The notes beneath the pieces were generated by a model. It was not told the origin of the DNA, did no database searches, and saw only the letters and a program-made list of their open reading frames with translations. Position numbers and translations under genes: made by a program. From positions 1,885,728-1,949,727 of the forward strand of contig NZ_CH902578.1 of the NCBI RefSeq assembly GCF_000152805.1: a DNA stretch of 64,000 nucleotides, in the 5' to 3' direction. Below, in pieces: positions 8,475 to 18,505 of the stretch; positions within the stretch are counted from its first letter, which is position 1, and the number at the start of each line of letters is the position of its first letter. This DNA is from Maritimibacter alkaliphilus HTCC2654. Its GTDB lineage: Bacteria; Pseudomonadota; Alphaproteobacteria; Rhodobacterales; Rhodobacteraceae.

Positions 8475-8503
8475 GATATAGGTGACTCGGCCCCACGGAT
8501 CAA
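8475..8503 (-). promoter_or_regulatory. Sigma-70 type promoter of the SRP RNA
   Basis: On the minus strand, TTGATC (8498-8503) and TATATC (8475-8480) are separated by exactly 17 bp; the first RNA base (G at 8469) lies 6 bases after the -10 box, as expected for a housekeeping promoter. Confidence 0.82.
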
Positions 8504-8578
8504 GCCCTCGGACCGCAGGGGTTTGACACCCGGCGGCCCCCCGCATACCCGTTTCACACGCAACGGACGGAGGACAGG

Positions 8579-9550
8579 ATGGACCTGAGCGAACTGGCAT
8601 TCGGGGGCGGCGGGCTTGACCGTGCCGCGCATCGCAGGGCCGAGGCCGACGCGCTGTTGTCCTCCGGCACCGCCCGCGCGCTTCCGATCTGGCGCGGCAG
8701 GCCCCTGATGGCCGGGGTTTCCGGTCCCGGCGGCGATCTGCACCTCGAACTGCTCGCGACCGACCATCCGCTCATCACCGGGCACGACCCGGCGTGGATC
8801 TTTCTCGGGCAGCAGGACGGCACCCCGCTTTTCGCCGCCGACATTTCCGCGATGCCTGCCTATTCCCACGCCGCCGACGGCGGACCCGGTGATCCCGGCA
8901 TGGACATGCCCGCCCCGCCGCTGGGCGACCTGCCCGAAGATGCGCGCTTTCCCGATCTGCGGGCCGCGCTCGCCGGCCTCACCCCGTTCGAAAGCGAACT
9001 CGCCGCGACCGCGCGCGGCATCCTCGAATGGCACCGCTCGCACGGCTATTGCGCGGCCTGCGGCGAGAAATCGAACATGGATCAGGCCGGATGGCGCCGG
9101 TCCTGTCCGTCCTGCGGGCGCTTCCACTTCCCGCGCACCGACCCGGTGGTCATCATGCTCGTCACCCACGGCAACTCGGTCCTGCTGGGCCGCTCGCCGG
9201 GCTGGCCGGATGGCATGTATTCCCTACTCGCAGGTTTCATGGAGCCGGGGGAAACCGTCTCTGCCGCCGTCGCACGCGAAGTGCAGGAGGAGACCGGGGT
9301 CATCGTCGGCCCCTCCCGCATCCTCGCGACGCAACCCTGGCCGTTCCCGGCCTCGCTGATGATCGGCTGCTGGGCCGAAGCCACGCACACCGAAATGACG
9401 CTCGACCCGGCCGAGATCGAGGACGCGCACTGGGTCAGCCGCGAGGCGCTTGTGGACATCTTCGCAGGCACGCACCCGACGATCCGCAGACCGCGCAGGG
9501 GCGCCATCGCTCAGGTTCTGATGAAAAACTGGCTTGCCGGAACGCTCTGA
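8579..9550 (+). CDS. nudC: NAD(+) diphosphatase NudC (NADH pyrophosphatase)
   Basis: Hydrolyses NADH/NAD+ to NMN(H) and AMP and, in other bacteria, removes NAD caps from RNA. 323 residues. A four-cysteine zinc ribbon (Cys 158, 161, 176, 179: CAACG ... CPSCG) is followed by the Nudix box at about residues 219-241 (GFMEPGETVSAA...REVQEETGV), which fits GX5EX7REUXEEXGU, and by the NudC-type QPWPFPASLM motif. ATG at 8579 follows GGACGGAGGACAGG. It starts just beyond the SRP RNA promoter, which points the other way. Confidence 0.95.
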   Translation: MDLSELAFGGGGLDRAAHRRAEADALLSSGTARALPIWRGRPLMAGVSGPGGDLHLELLATDHPLITGHDPAWIFLGQQDGTPLFAADISAMPAYSHAADGGPGDPGMDMPAPPLGDLPEDARFPDLRAALAGLTPFESELAATARGILEWHRSHGYCAACGEKSNMDQAGWRRSCPSCGRFHFPRTDPVVIMLVTHGNSVLLGRSPGWPDGMYSLLAGFMEPGETVSAAVAREVQEETGVIVGPSRILATQPWPFPASLMIGCWAEATHTEMTLDPAEIEDAHWVSREALVDIFAGTHPTIRRPRRGAIAQVLMKNWLAGTL

Positions 9551-9624
9551 CTGCCTCAGAATCGCCCCGAACCACCACTAAAGGGGGCCAACGCCACGGG
9601 GCGAGAGCGGGAAAAGGGACAGGC

Positions 9625-10095
9625 ATGCAACTCACCACGCGCGAGGATATCGCGGCGCCGATCGAGGCGGTGTTCGCCAATATCGCCGATTTCGGCTGGT
9701 TCGAACGGGCCGCGATGCGCCGCGGTGCCGAGATCGTGCGCACCGATACGCTTCAGGCACCGGGCGTCGGCATGTCGTGGCACGCGGAATTCGAGTATCG
9801 CGGGCGCGAGCGCAAGGCGGATATCGACCTGACCAAATACGACCCGCCCGAGGGCATGACGCTGGTGATGCGCGCCGCCGGGCTGGACGTGGAAGCGGTG
9901 ATCGAACTGGTCGCCATGTCGCGGACCCGGACCCGGATGAACATCACGATGGAGGCCACGCCGCGCACGATACCGGCCCGCCTGATGATCCAATCCGCCA
10001 AGCTTGCCAAGACCAACATCCAGAACCGCTATCGCCGCCGGATCGCCGAATTCTGCGCCGACCTCGAAGAGCGGTGCCAGTCGCGCGGGTTCTGA
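9625..10095 (+). CDS. SRPBCC-fold protein
   Basis: 156 residues resembling the START/Bet v1-like (polyketide cyclase) superfamily: an N-terminal strand with TTREDIAAPIEAVFANIADFGWFE is the typical opening of these small ligand-binding proteins, followed by antiparallel beta strands and a long basic C-terminal helix. The ATG at 9625 follows GGGAAAAGGGAC. It is 74 bases after nudC in the same direction and may be co-transcribed. Ligand unknown; soluble cytoplasmic. Confidence 0.78.
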   Translation: MQLTTREDIAAPIEAVFANIADFGWFERAAMRRGAEIVRTDTLQAPGVGMSWHAEFEYRGRERKADIDLTKYDPPEGMTLVMRAAGLDVEAVIELVAMSRTRTRMNITMEATPRTIPARLMIQSAKLAKTNIQNRYRRRIAEFCADLEERCQSRGF

Positions 10096-10259
10096 GCGGC
10101 CCGCGCCTTCACCCTCCGTGATGAATTTGCATCAATCCCCGAATTGCACCAGCGTGGCGTGCAAGGGAGCGCACGGGACATTCGATTTGACCCGATCGCT
10201 TCGTTACGGTCCGCGATGGGTATTCGCTTCGACATTGAAAACAAAACTGGTGGAAAAAC

Positions 10260-10994
10260 ATGGATTTCGTGACACATGGCGGCGCAAACATAGACCTGAG
10301 CGTTGCGGATGACATTACGTCGCCCCGTGTGATTTCCGAGATCGAACAGGGCACCTACGAAGACCGCGAGATGAAGTTCGCGCGCAACGTCATTCAGGAC
10401 GGGGATCGCGTTCTCGAGCTTGGGGCCGGGCTCGGATTCGTCTCGACCGTGGTCTGCGGGTCCAAGAAGCCCGCCTATTTCGCGGCGGTCGAAGCCGACG
10501 CGCGGCTGATTCCGCATATCCGGCGGACGCATGAGAAGAACGGCGTCACGGGGGTCGAGGTCATCAACGCGGCCTTCGTCGCGGATCGCGACACGCTTGA
10601 TCGCGGTCATGTGGAATTCGGCGTGACGAGCGTTTTCTGGGGTTCCGGCATCAACAAGGCCGGGGACAACAACGTCACGACCGTCCGGGTCGACGTTCAG
10701 GATGCGTCACGGTTCATTCGCGAAAAGAAGATCAATGTGCTGGTGTCCGACATCGAAGGGGGCGAGCTGGACCTTTTCCGCCATCTCGACTTCGGCCCCA
10801 TCCGCAAGATCATCATCGAAGTGCACCCGCGCGTTTTCGGCCCCGAAGGCGTGCGCGAAGTGTTCCGCATCCTCGACGACAACGATTTCGTCTATGACGC
10901 GCCCAACAGTTCCGGGCCGGTGATCACGTTCCGCAAGCAAAAGCCGTTCCCCCGCATTTTCGGACGGCGCAAGTGGCCCTTCGGGCGCCGCTAG
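10260..10994 (+). CDS. FkbM family SAM-dependent methyltransferase
   Basis: 244 residues. SAM motif I is DRVLELGAGLGFVSTVV, followed by AVEADARLIPHIRR; the later DIEGGELDLFRHLDF and KIIIEVHPRVFG segments are the typical FkbM core (D-x-EG-x-E). FkbM members O-methylate sugars, polyketides or surface polysaccharides. A basic tail (GRRKWPFGRR) closes the protein. It has its own 164-base upstream gap, richer in A+T than its neighbours, with a small dyad (TGATG-N6-CATCA, 10119-10134). Substrate unknown. Confidence 0.85.
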   Translation: MDFVTHGGANIDLSVADDITSPRVISEIEQGTYEDREMKFARNVIQDGDRVLELGAGLGFVSTVVCGSKKPAYFAAVEADARLIPHIRRTHEKNGVTGVEVINAAFVADRDTLDRGHVEFGVTSVFWGSGINKAGDNNVTTVRVDVQDASRFIREKKINVLVSDIEGGELDLFRHLDFGPIRKIIIEVHPRVFGPEGVREVFRILDDNDFVYDAPNSSGPVITFRKQKPFPRIFGRRKWPFGRR

Positions 10995-11000
10995 GCGCGC

Positions 11001-11834
11001 TTACCCGTCCCGGCGCGGGTCCGCGGGATAGACGCCCAGAACGTCGAGGTTGCGGGTGAAATACTCCAGCTCTTCGAGGGCGAGTTTCACGTTCTCGTCT
11101 TCCGGGTGGCCTTCGATATCCGAATAGAACCGGGTCGCGGTGAACGAGCCGTCGATCATGTAGCTTTCCAGCTTGGTCATGTTGACGCCGTTGGTCGCGA
11201 AGCCGCCCATCGCCTTGTAAAGCGCGGCCGGAATGTTGCGCACTTCGAAAACGAAGGTGGTCATCATCTTGTCGCCGCGCCGGGTGAGATCGGGCTCGCG
11301 CCCCATGATGACGAAGCGCGTGGTGTTGTGCCCGTGGTCCTCGATATCGCGGGCCAAAACGTCGAGGCCATAGATCTCGGCGGCGAGAGTCGAGGCGAGC
11401 ACGCCTTCGCCTTTCACCTTGCGTTCGGCCAGTTCCGCCGCCGCCCCGGCGCTGTCGGCCGCCGCGTGCCCCCGGATGCCATGCGCCTTCAGAAACGCCG
11501 CCGATTGCGGCAGCAGGACCAGATGCGCCCGAACGTCCGTGATGTCTTGCAGCCGGGCGCCGGGCAGGCCCATCAGTGAAATCCGCACCCGGACGAAGGC
11601 CTCGTCGAGAATGTGAAGCCCGCTTTCAGGCAGCAGCCGGTGGATGTCGGCAACCCGGCCATAGGTCGAGTTTTCGACCGGCAGCATCGCCTGCTCGGCC
11701 CGGCCTTCGCGCACGGCGGCGATCACATCCTCGAAGGTCGCGCAGGGCAAGGCCTCCATGTCGGGACGCGCCTGTTGGCAGGCCTCGTGCGAATATGCGC
11801 CCGGTTCGCCTTGAAACGCTATGATGCCGGTCAT
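11001..11834 (-). CDS. pheA: Prephenate dehydratase
   Basis: Turns prephenate into phenylpyruvate in phenylalanine synthesis. 277 residues: catalytic domain from IAFQGEPGAYSHEA at the start to the conserved NTTRFVIMG, then a C-terminal ACT domain (TTFVFEVRNIPAALYKAMGGFA and the phenylalanine-binding ESYMIDGSFTATRFY) for feedback control. No chorismate mutase domain is fused, as usual in Alphaproteobacteria. The ATG at 11834 is chosen because AGGGG lies 6 bases upstream; the ATG two codons earlier would have no spacer. Confidence 0.95.
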   Translation of the reverse strand: MTGIIAFQGEPGAYSHEACQQARPDMEALPCATFEDVIAAVREGRAEQAMLPVENSTYGRVADIHRLLPESGLHILDEAFVRVRISLMGLPGARLQDITDVRAHLVLLPQSAAFLKAHGIRGHAAADSAGAAAELAERKVKGEGVLASTLAAEIYGLDVLARDIEDHGHNTTRFVIMGREPDLTRRGDKMMTTFVFEVRNIPAALYKAMGGFATNGVNMTKLESYMIDGSFTATRFYSDIEGHPEDENVKLALEELEYFTRNLDVLGVYPADPRRDG

Positions 11835-11964
11835 GCCCATCCCCTTCCCATGACGTGCGACGCGGCAGACACCATGTCGCATTTCGTCGCGCCTCATACC
11901 GCTTGAAACGCCGGGGTTAAAGCGTGTAGACACCCGCGAGACCAGGCATCAGATGGAACGCGAC

Positions 11965-12492
11965 ATGTTCGACACAATGACCCTTACCAAGGCCGGCGCC
12001 GCCGTTTGCGCCGCGCTGCTGATTTTCCTTTTCGCAAGCTGGGGTGCCGATGCGCTCTATGCCACCTCCGAGGGCGGCCACGGGGAAGAGGGCGAAGAGC
12101 ACAGCCAAGGCTACGTGATCGCGAACCTCGAGGAATCGAGCGAAGGCGGCGAAGAAGAAGCCGAAGTCAGCTTCGAAGAGGTCTATGCGTCCGCCGATGC
12201 CGGTGCGGGCGAGCGCGTGTTCAACAAGTGCCAGTCCTGCCACAAGCTTGACGGTTCCAACGGCACCGGCCCGCATCTGGACGGCGTCGTGGGTCGTGCC
12301 GTCGCCGGTGTCGACGGCTTCGGCTACTCCGACGCGATGGCGAGCCACGGTGGCGACTGGACCCCGGAGGCGCTCGACGCCTTCCTCGAAAACCCGCGCA
12401 GCAACATCAGCGGCACCAAGATGACCTTCTCGGGTCTCAAGGATATCGAAGACCGCGCGAACGTGATCGCGTATCTCGCCGCGAACCCCTGA
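11965..12492 (+). CDS. cycM: Membrane-anchored class I cytochrome c (CycM / c552 type)
   Basis: Electron carrier, probably between the bc1 complex and cytochrome c oxidase. 175 residues: an N-terminal uncleaved membrane anchor (about residues 8-30), an acidic linker rich in Glu and Gly (about 36-75), then a cytochrome domain with heme motif CQSCH (Cys 89, Cys 92, His 93) and Met 153 in GTKMTF as the sixth iron ligand. The ATG at 11965 ([11 protein letters not shown]) matches the usual family N-terminus; an ATG four codons earlier is possible. It is divergent from pheA and ends in a good terminator. Confidence 0.9.
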   Translation: MFDTMTLTKAGAAVCAALLIFLFASWGADALYATSEGGHGEEGEEHSQGYVIANLEESSEGGEEEAEVSFEEVYASADAGAGERVFNKCQSCHKLDGSNGTGPHLDGVVGRAVAGVDGFGYSDAMASHGGDWTPEALDAFLENPRSNISGTKMTFSGLKDIEDRANVIAYLAANP

Positions 12493-12517
12493 TCCGCGCA
12501 GGACACGGAAATTCAAG

Positions 12518-12552
12518 GGCCGCCTCGGGGAACCGGGGCGGCCTTTTTCTTG
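12518..12552 (+). terminator. Rho-independent terminator after the cytochrome c gene
   Basis: GGCCGCC (12518-12524) pairs with GGCGGCC (12537-12543), with further G-C pairing inside, followed by TTTTTCTTG. Confidence 0.9.
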
Positions 12553-12666
12553 TTTCCGTGTAATGTGCCCGCAATCTATCTCACGAATTCTCGCCTTGAA
12601 TGTCAGGGCGATGCGGGCTTAGCCTTTTCTCTACCGGACCAGTCCAGAGCGACCAGAGGAGACGCC

Positions 12667-14580
12667 ATGACGCCCCGCCCCGCGCGCGCCGCCACCCAAG
12701 CCCGACTTGCAGCCCCGACGTTCCCGACGCTGACCGCGATCCTTCTGTCGGGCGCCGCGATCCTTGGCGGGGCCACCGTCGCCCGCGGTCAGGACACGAT
12801 CGAGACCCACGCGTTTTCGAACTTCGGCGAGGTCAAATATGGCCCGGACATGGAGCATCTGGACTACGTGAACCCGGATGCGCCCAAGGGCGGCGAGATT
12901 TCGATCTCGTCCATGGGCACCTTCGACAGCTTCAACAACTATTCGCGCAAGGGCGTGTCGGCCGCGCTCGCCACGATCGGGTCGGAATCGATCCTGACCT
13001 CCACCGCCGACGACCCCTACGGCATCTACTGTTTCCTCTGCACGACGATGGAATACCCCGAGGATCTGAAGTGGATCACCTTCAACCTGCGCGATGACGT
13101 GACCTTCGCCGACGGCACGCCGATGACCGCCGAGGACGTGCTGTTTTCCTTCAACCTGTTCCTCGAACAGGGCATCACCGAATACCGCCGGATCGTCGAG
13201 GGCTTCATCGAGGATGTCGAGATCGTGGACGATCACACGATCACCTTCACCTTCACCGATCAGGCGCCGATCCGCGAACGGGTCGGCTTTGCGGGCGGAA
13301 CCCCGGTCTTCTCGAAGGCGTGGTTCGAGGAAACCGGCACCCGGCTTGACGACAGTTCGGAAGAGCCGTTCATGTCGACAGGCGCCTATGTGCTTGAATC
13401 GAAAGACTTCAACCGGCAGATCGTCTATGCGAAGAACCCCGATTACTGGGGCGCGGATCACCCGCTTCAGATCGGCCGCAACAACTTCGACCGCATCCGG
13501 GTCGAGTATTTCGCCGACAGTCAGGCCGCGTTCGAGGCGTTCAAGGCCGGGGCCTTCACCTTCCGCGTCGAGAATTCCTCGCTCATCTGGGCGACCGGCT
13601 ATGACTTCCCGAACCTGAACGACGGCTACGTCATCAAGGAAGAAATCCCCGACGGCACCGTGGGCACCGCCCAAAGCTTCATCTTCAACCTCGACCGCGA
13701 GGTCTGGCAGGACAAGCGCGTGCGCGACGCGATCGGCATGATGTTCAACTTCGAATGGTCGAACGAGGCGCTGTTCTATGGCCTTTACGACCGCGTCTAT
13801 TCCTTCTGGCCCGGCACAGACCTGGCGGCCGAGGGCGTTCCGTCCGAGGGCGAGGTGGAAATCCTTCAGCCGCTCGTCGACGAAGGTCTGCTGGACGCCT
13901 CGATCCTGACCGACGAACCGGCGATGCCCCACGTCAACAGCGCGGACGGCAACCGCCCCTCGCGCGGGACCTACCGGGCCGCGGGCGCCTTGCTGGAAGA
14001 GGCGGGCTGGATTCCCGGCGACGACGGCGTGCGGCGCAACGAAGCGGGCGAGGTTCTGGCGCTTGAGATCCTGTCTTACGACCCGAATTTCGACCGCATC
14101 CTGAACCCCTATATCGAAAACCTTCAGCAACTCGGCGTTCAGGCCAAGCTGGAACGCGTGGACACGGCGCAATATGTCGAGAACCGCCGCGCGGGCGATT
14201 TCGACATGACCAGCCACAGCTTTTCGATGGGGTTCGAGCCGGGCATCGGGCTGGAACAATGGTTCGCCTCCAAGACGGCCGACGACAGTTCGCGCAACCT
14301 GATGCGTCTCAGGAACGAGGCGGTGGACCGCATCATTCCCACCGTGGTCGATGCCGAGACGCTTAAGGCGCTCGAAACCTCGGTCCATGCGCTCGACCGG
14401 ACGCTGCGGTCCATCGGCTTCATGGTGCCGCAGTGGTACAAGCCCGTGCATACCGTCGCCTATTTCGATATGTATGGGAAACCCGAGACGATCCCGCCGC
14501 TCGATATGGGTTATCTGGATTTCTGGTGGTACGACGCCGAGAAACATCAGGCGCTCAAAGACGCGGGCGTCCTGCGCTAA
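12667..14580 (+). CDS. yejA: Peptide ABC transporter periplasmic binding protein (YejA-like)
   Basis: Extracytoplasmic binding protein of the oligopeptide (SBP_bac_5) family, here 637 residues, the long YejA form. A long signal peptide ends near VARGQ; the mature part begins DTIETHAFSNFGEV and has the YejA-type N-terminal strands (YVNPDAPKGGEISI). The ATG at 12667 has AGAGGAG upstream. With the next three genes it forms a complete importer for oligopeptides or peptide-like molecules (in enteric bacteria the same system takes up microcin C). Strong terminator upstream of it, so the operon starts here. Confidence 0.93.
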   Translation: MTPRPARAATQARLAAPTFPTLTAILLSGAAILGGATVARGQDTIETHAFSNFGEVKYGPDMEHLDYVNPDAPKGGEISISSMGTFDSFNNYSRKGVSAALATIGSESILTSTADDPYGIYCFLCTTMEYPEDLKWITFNLRDDVTFADGTPMTAEDVLFSFNLFLEQGITEYRRIVEGFIEDVEIVDDHTITFTFTDQAPIRERVGFAGGTPVFSKAWFEETGTRLDDSSEEPFMSTGAYVLESKDFNRQIVYAKNPDYWGADHPLQIGRNNFDRIRVEYFADSQAAFEAFKAGAFTFRVENSSLIWATGYDFPNLNDGYVIKEEIPDGTVGTAQSFIFNLDREVWQDKRVRDAIGMMFNFEWSNEALFYGLYDRVYSFWPGTDLAAEGVPSEGEVEILQPLVDEGLLDASILTDEPAMPHVNSADGNRPSRGTYRAAGALLEEAGWIPGDDGVRRNEAGEVLALEILSYDPNFDRILNPYIENLQQLGVQAKLERVDTAQYVENRRAGDFDMTSHSFSMGFEPGIGLEQWFASKTADDSSRNLMRLRNEAVDRIIPTVVDAETLKALETSVHALDRTLRSIGFMVPQWYKPVHTVAYFDMYGKPETIPPLDMGYLDFWWYDAEKHQALKDAGVLR

Positions 14581-14601
14581 GGCAAGGACCAAGACCACCC
14601 T

Positions 14602-15699
14602 ATGGGCGCCTATATCCTCCGCAGGTTGCTGCTCATCATCCCGACGCTCTTCGGGATCATGGTCATCAACTTCACTCTGACCCAATTCGTCCCCGGCGGG
14701 CCGATCGAGCAGATCATCGCGCGCATCGACGGCGAGGGCGACGTGTTCGGCGCCATCTCGGGAGGTGCGGGGGAATTCGCCAACGACACCGCGCGAAGCT
14801 CGGCGCAAGGGTCGTCGGAATATGCGGGCGCACGCGGTCTGCCCCCGGAATTCATCGAGGAACTCGAACGCGAATTCGGCTTCGACAAACCGCCGGTCGA
14901 ACGGTTCTTCACGATGATCTGGAACTACATGCGGCTCGACTTCGGCGAGAGCTACTTCCGATCCATCGGGGTGTTCGAACTGGTGGCCGAAAAACTGCCG
15001 GTCTCGATCACGCTGGGCCTGTGGTCGACGCTGATCGCCTATATCGTGTCGATCCCGCTAGGCATCCGCAAAGCGGTGAATGACGGATCGACCTTCGATA
15101 CATGGACCTCGGGCCTTATCATCGTGGCCTATGCCATCCCCGGCTTTCTGTTCGCGATCCTGCTTCTGGTCCTGTTCGCGGGCGGCACCTACTGGCAGAT
15201 CTTCCCGCTCAGGGGCCTCACCTCGGACAACTTCGAGGACCTCAGCCTGATCGGCAAAGTGCTCGACTATTTCTGGCACATCGCCCTGCCCGTCTTCGCC
15301 TCGACCATCGCCAGCTTCGCGACGCTGACGCTGTTGACCAAGAACAGCTTTCTGGACGAGATCAAGAAGCAGTACGTCATCACCGCGCGTGCTAAGGGCG
15401 TGTCGGAACGGCGCGTGCTTTACGGGCACGTCTTCCGCAACGCGATGCTAATCGTCATCGCGGGCTTTCCCGGCCTGTTCATCTCGGTCTTCTTCGGCGG
15501 CTCCCTCATCATCGAGACGATCTTCTCGCTCGACGGTCTTGGCCGCCTTGGGTTCGAGGCCGCCGTCGCGCGTGACTATCCGGTGATCTTCGGCACGCTC
15601 TTCGTCTTCGGCCTCGTCGGGCTGGTCATCGGCATCTTGTCGGACCTCATGTATGTCTTCGTCGATCCGCGCATCGACTTCGAAAAGCGGGAAGCCTGA
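14602..15699 (+). CDS. yejB: Peptide ABC transporter permease YejB
   Basis: Inner-membrane permease, 365 residues, DppB-type fold: one N-terminal membrane helix ([20 protein letters not shown]), a long periplasmic loop with DFGESYFR, then five helices with the permease coupling motif around [19 protein letters not shown] that contacts the ATPase. The long loop (about residues 35-100) is typical for YejB. Its TGA shares one base with the ATG of the next gene, so translation is coupled. Confidence 0.95.
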   Translation: MGAYILRRLLLIIPTLFGIMVINFTLTQFVPGGPIEQIIARIDGEGDVFGAISGGAGEFANDTARSSAQGSSEYAGARGLPPEFIEELEREFGFDKPPVERFFTMIWNYMRLDFGESYFRSIGVFELVAEKLPVSITLGLWSTLIAYIVSIPLGIRKAVNDGSTFDTWTSGLIIVAYAIPGFLFAILLLVLFAGGTYWQIFPLRGLTSDNFEDLSLIGKVLDYFWHIALPVFASTIASFATLTLLTKNSFLDEIKKQYVITARAKGVSERRVLYGHVFRNAMLIVIAGFPGLFISVFFGGSLIIETIFSLDGLGRLGFEAAVARDYPVIFGTLFVFGLVGLVIGILSDLMYVFVDPRIDFEKREA

Positions 15700-16874
15700 T
15701 GAGCGCCGATCCGAACATGCGTGAACCGGCCCAAACGGCCCCGGCCCCGGTCGCCCCGCGCAAGCGCCCGTTCCTGTCCCCGCTGAACCAGCGGCGCTGG
15801 CGCAACTTCAAGCGCAATCGCCGCGCCTTCTGGTCGCTCATCATTTTCGCCATCGTCTTCGGCCTGTCGCTCTTTGCCGAATTCATCGCGAACGACAAAC
15901 CCATCCTCGTGTCCTATAACGGCAAGCTTCACGCCCCGGTGTTCAAGTTCTATCCCGAGACGGCGTTCGGCGGCGATTTCCGCACCGAAGCGGTCTATGC
16001 CGATATCGAAGTCGAATGCCTGATCGTCGCCGCCGGGTCCGAGCTGTGCTGGGACGACCCCGAAGGCACCATCGCGGATGCCGAAGATGGCGAGATCGCG
16101 GGTGAGCAGATCACCAAGGGATGGCTGCTCTGGCCGCCGATCCCCTACAGCTACGACACGATCAACGACATCGGCACGGCGGCGCCCTCGGCCCCCGACG
16201 GCGACCATTGGCTCGGCACCGACGACACCGCGCGCGACGTGCTGGCGCGGGTGATCTACGGCTTTCGGCTTTCGGTCTATTTCACCATCATCGTGACCCT
16301 CGCCACCTCTCTCATCGGGATCGCGGCGGGCGCGGTGCAGGGCTATTTCGGTGGCTGGCTCGACCTCGTCTTTCAGCGCATCCTCGAAATATGGGCCTCT
16401 ACGCCCTCGCTCTACGTCATCATCATCCTGTTCGCCATTCTGGGGCGAAGTTTCTGGCTCTTGGTCTTCGTGACGATCCTGTTCGGCTGGCCCGCGCTCG
16501 TCGGCGTCGTGCGGGCCGAGTTCCTGCGGGCGCGCAACTTCGAATACGTCCGTGCCGCCAAGGCGCTCGGCGTGTCGAACCGGACCATCATGTTCCGCCA
16601 TATGCTGCCCAACGCGATGGTCGCCACGCTCACCATGCTGCCCTTCATCATCACCGGCACCATCGGCACGCTCGCCGCGCTCGATTTCCTCGGTTACGGC
16701 CTGCCCTCGTCCGCGCCGTCGCTGGGCGAACTCACACGGCAGGCGAAACAGAACCTTCAGGCCCCCTGGCTTGCGTTCACCTCCTTCGTGACCTTCACGG
16801 TGCTGCTGTCGCTTCTCGTCTTCATCTTCGAAGGCGTGCGCGATGCCTTCGATCCCCGGAAGACCTTTCAATGA
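15699..16874 (+). CDS. yejE: Peptide ABC transporter permease YejE
   Basis: Second inner-membrane permease, 391 residues, DppC-type. A cytoplasmic Pro/Ala-rich N-terminus, a first membrane helix near residues 43-65, a ~110-residue periplasmic insert, and then the permease core with HWLGTDDTARDVLARVIYG and the coupling motif YVRAAKALGVSNRTIMFRH. The ATG overlaps the yejB stop by one base and its stop overlaps the start of yejF (ATGA). Confidence 0.95.
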   Translation: MSADPNMREPAQTAPAPVAPRKRPFLSPLNQRRWRNFKRNRRAFWSLIIFAIVFGLSLFAEFIANDKPILVSYNGKLHAPVFKFYPETAFGGDFRTEAVYADIEVECLIVAAGSELCWDDPEGTIADAEDGEIAGEQITKGWLLWPPIPYSYDTINDIGTAAPSAPDGDHWLGTDDTARDVLARVIYGFRLSVYFTIIVTLATSLIGIAAGAVQGYFGGWLDLVFQRILEIWASTPSLYVIIILFAILGRSFWLLVFVTILFGWPALVGVVRAEFLRARNFEYVRAAKALGVSNRTIMFRHMLPNAMVATLTMLPFIITGTIGTLAALDFLGYGLPSSAPSLGELTRQAKQNLQAPWLAFTSFVTFTVLLSLLVFIFEGVRDAFDPRKTFQ

Positions 16875-18478
16875 AGCTGCTCGACGTCCGCAACCTCAAG
16901 ATCGCGTTCCGGCAGGACGGGCAGCTCCTGCCCGCCGTCAAAGGCGTGTCCTTCGACGTGATGAAGGGCGAGACGGTCGCGCTGGTCGGGGAGTCCGGGT
17001 CCGGCAAGTCGGTCACGGCGCTGTCCACCGTGTCGCTCCTGCCCGAAAGCGCCGAGATCGAAGGGTCGATCAAGTATGACGGGCGCGAGATGGTCGGGGC
17101 CACGTGGAAGGAGTTGCGCCGCACGCGCGGCAACGACATCAGCTTCATCTTTCAGGAGCCGATGACCTCGCTCAACCCGCTGCACACGCTGGAAAAGCAG
17201 CTGCGCGAGTCGATCCAGCTGCATCAGGGGCTCGAAGGTCAGGCGTTGCACGACAAGATCGTCGAACTTCTGGACAAGGTCGGCATTCCTGACCCCGAAA
17301 GCCGGCTCAAGAGCTATCCGCACCAGTTGTCGGGCGGTCAACGCCAGCGGGTGATGATCGCGATGGCTCTGGCGAACGGCCCGGACCTGCTGATCGCGGA
17401 CGAGCCGACCACGGCGCTCGACGTGACCATTCAAGCGCAGATTCTTGACCTACTGGCCGACCTCATCAGGTCCGAGGGAATGAGCCTTCTGTTCATCACG
17501 CACGATCTGTCCATCGTCCGCAAATTCGCGGACCGCGTGAACGTGATGAAGGATGGCGAGATCGTCGAGGCCGGGCGCACCGACGAACTGTTCGCCAACC
17601 CGCGCCATCCTTACACACGGAAACTCCTCTCCGCCGAGGCGACCGGCAAGCCGCTGCCCGTCCCCGCAGGCGCGCAGGAGATCGCGAGCACCAAGGATCT
17701 GCGCATTTGGTTCCCGATCGAACGCGGCCTGTTGCGCAAGACGGTCGGGCACATCAAGGCGGTCAATGCCGCCAGCTTTTCGGTGCGCGAGGGCGAGACG
17801 GTGGGGATCGTGGGCGAATCCGGCTCCGGCAAGACCACGCTTGCACTCGCCGTCATGCGGCTTATCTCGTCACAGGGGCCGGTGGTGTTCCTGGGCGACG
17901 ACATTCAGGGGTGGAAGTCCAAGCAGTTGCGTGGCCTGCGCCGCGATATGCAGATCGTGTTCCAGGACCCCTACGGCTCGCTTTCGCCCCGCATGACCTG
18001 CGAGGAAATCATTGCCGAGGGCCTCGCCGTTCACGGGGTGGAGCCGGGGCGCAACAAGCGCGAGATGGTGGCCGAGATCATGACCGAGGTCGGGCTGAAC
18101 CCCGAGATGATGCACCGCTACCCGCACGAATTTTCCGGCGGCCAACGCCAGCGCATCGCCATCGCCCGCGCCATGATCCTGCGTCCCCGCCTTGTCGTGC
18201 TGGACGAGCCGACATCGGCTTTGGATATGACGGTGCAGGTGCAGATCGTCGATCTGCTGCGGCGTTTGCAGGAAAAGTACAAGCTCGCCTATCTGTTCAT
18301 TTCCCACGACCTGAAGGTCGTTCGCGCCCTCAGCCACAAGGTGCTGGTCATGAAGTCCGGCGACGTGGTGGAGCAGGGCGACGTGGATCAGGTGTTCGAC
18401 GCGCCCAAGACCGACTACACCAAGGCGCTCATGGCGGCGGCGTTCGAGATCAAGGCGGCGGACGGCGCTGCGATGTAG
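16871..18478 (+). CDS. yejF: Peptide ABC transporter ATPase YejF (two fused nucleotide-binding domains)
   Basis: 535 residues with two complete ABC domains, as in YejF. First domain: Walker A GESGSGKS, signature LSGGQRQRV, Walker [13 protein letters not shown]. Second domain: Walker A GESGSGKT, signature FSGGQRQRI, Walker [13 protein letters not shown]. Each ends with an oligopeptide-ABC C-terminal stretch ([16 protein letters not shown]). All catalytic motifs are intact. The start overlaps yejE by 4 bases. A GC-rich hairpin (18487-18501) without T run separates it from the convergent carboxypeptidase gene. Confidence 0.96.
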   Translation: MKLLDVRNLKIAFRQDGQLLPAVKGVSFDVMKGETVALVGESGSGKSVTALSTVSLLPESAEIEGSIKYDGREMVGATWKELRRTRGNDISFIFQEPMTSLNPLHTLEKQLRESIQLHQGLEGQALHDKIVELLDKVGIPDPESRLKSYPHQLSGGQRQRVMIAMALANGPDLLIADEPTTALDVTIQAQILDLLADLIRSEGMSLLFITHDLSIVRKFADRVNVMKDGEIVEAGRTDELFANPRHPYTRKLLSAEATGKPLPVPAGAQEIASTKDLRIWFPIERGLLRKTVGHIKAVNAASFSVREGETVGIVGESGSGKTTLALAVMRLISSQGPVVFLGDDIQGWKSKQLRGLRRDMQIVFQDPYGSLSPRMTCEEIIAEGLAVHGVEPGRNKREMVAEIMTEVGLNPEMMHRYPHEFSGGQRQRIAIARAMILRPRLVVLDEPTSALDMTVQVQIVDLLRRLQEKYKLAYLFISHDLKVVRALSHKVLVMKSGDVVEQGDVDQVFDAPKTDYTKALMAAAFEIKAADGAAM

Positions 18479-18505
18479 TGCGGCGGGGTCCGGTGCGGAC
18501 CGGGC

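Noticed and set aside
12631..14808. A 725-codon open frame opposite yejA
   Set aside because: Antisense shadow caused by GC-rich codon bias; yejA has signal peptide, family motifs and a ribosome site.
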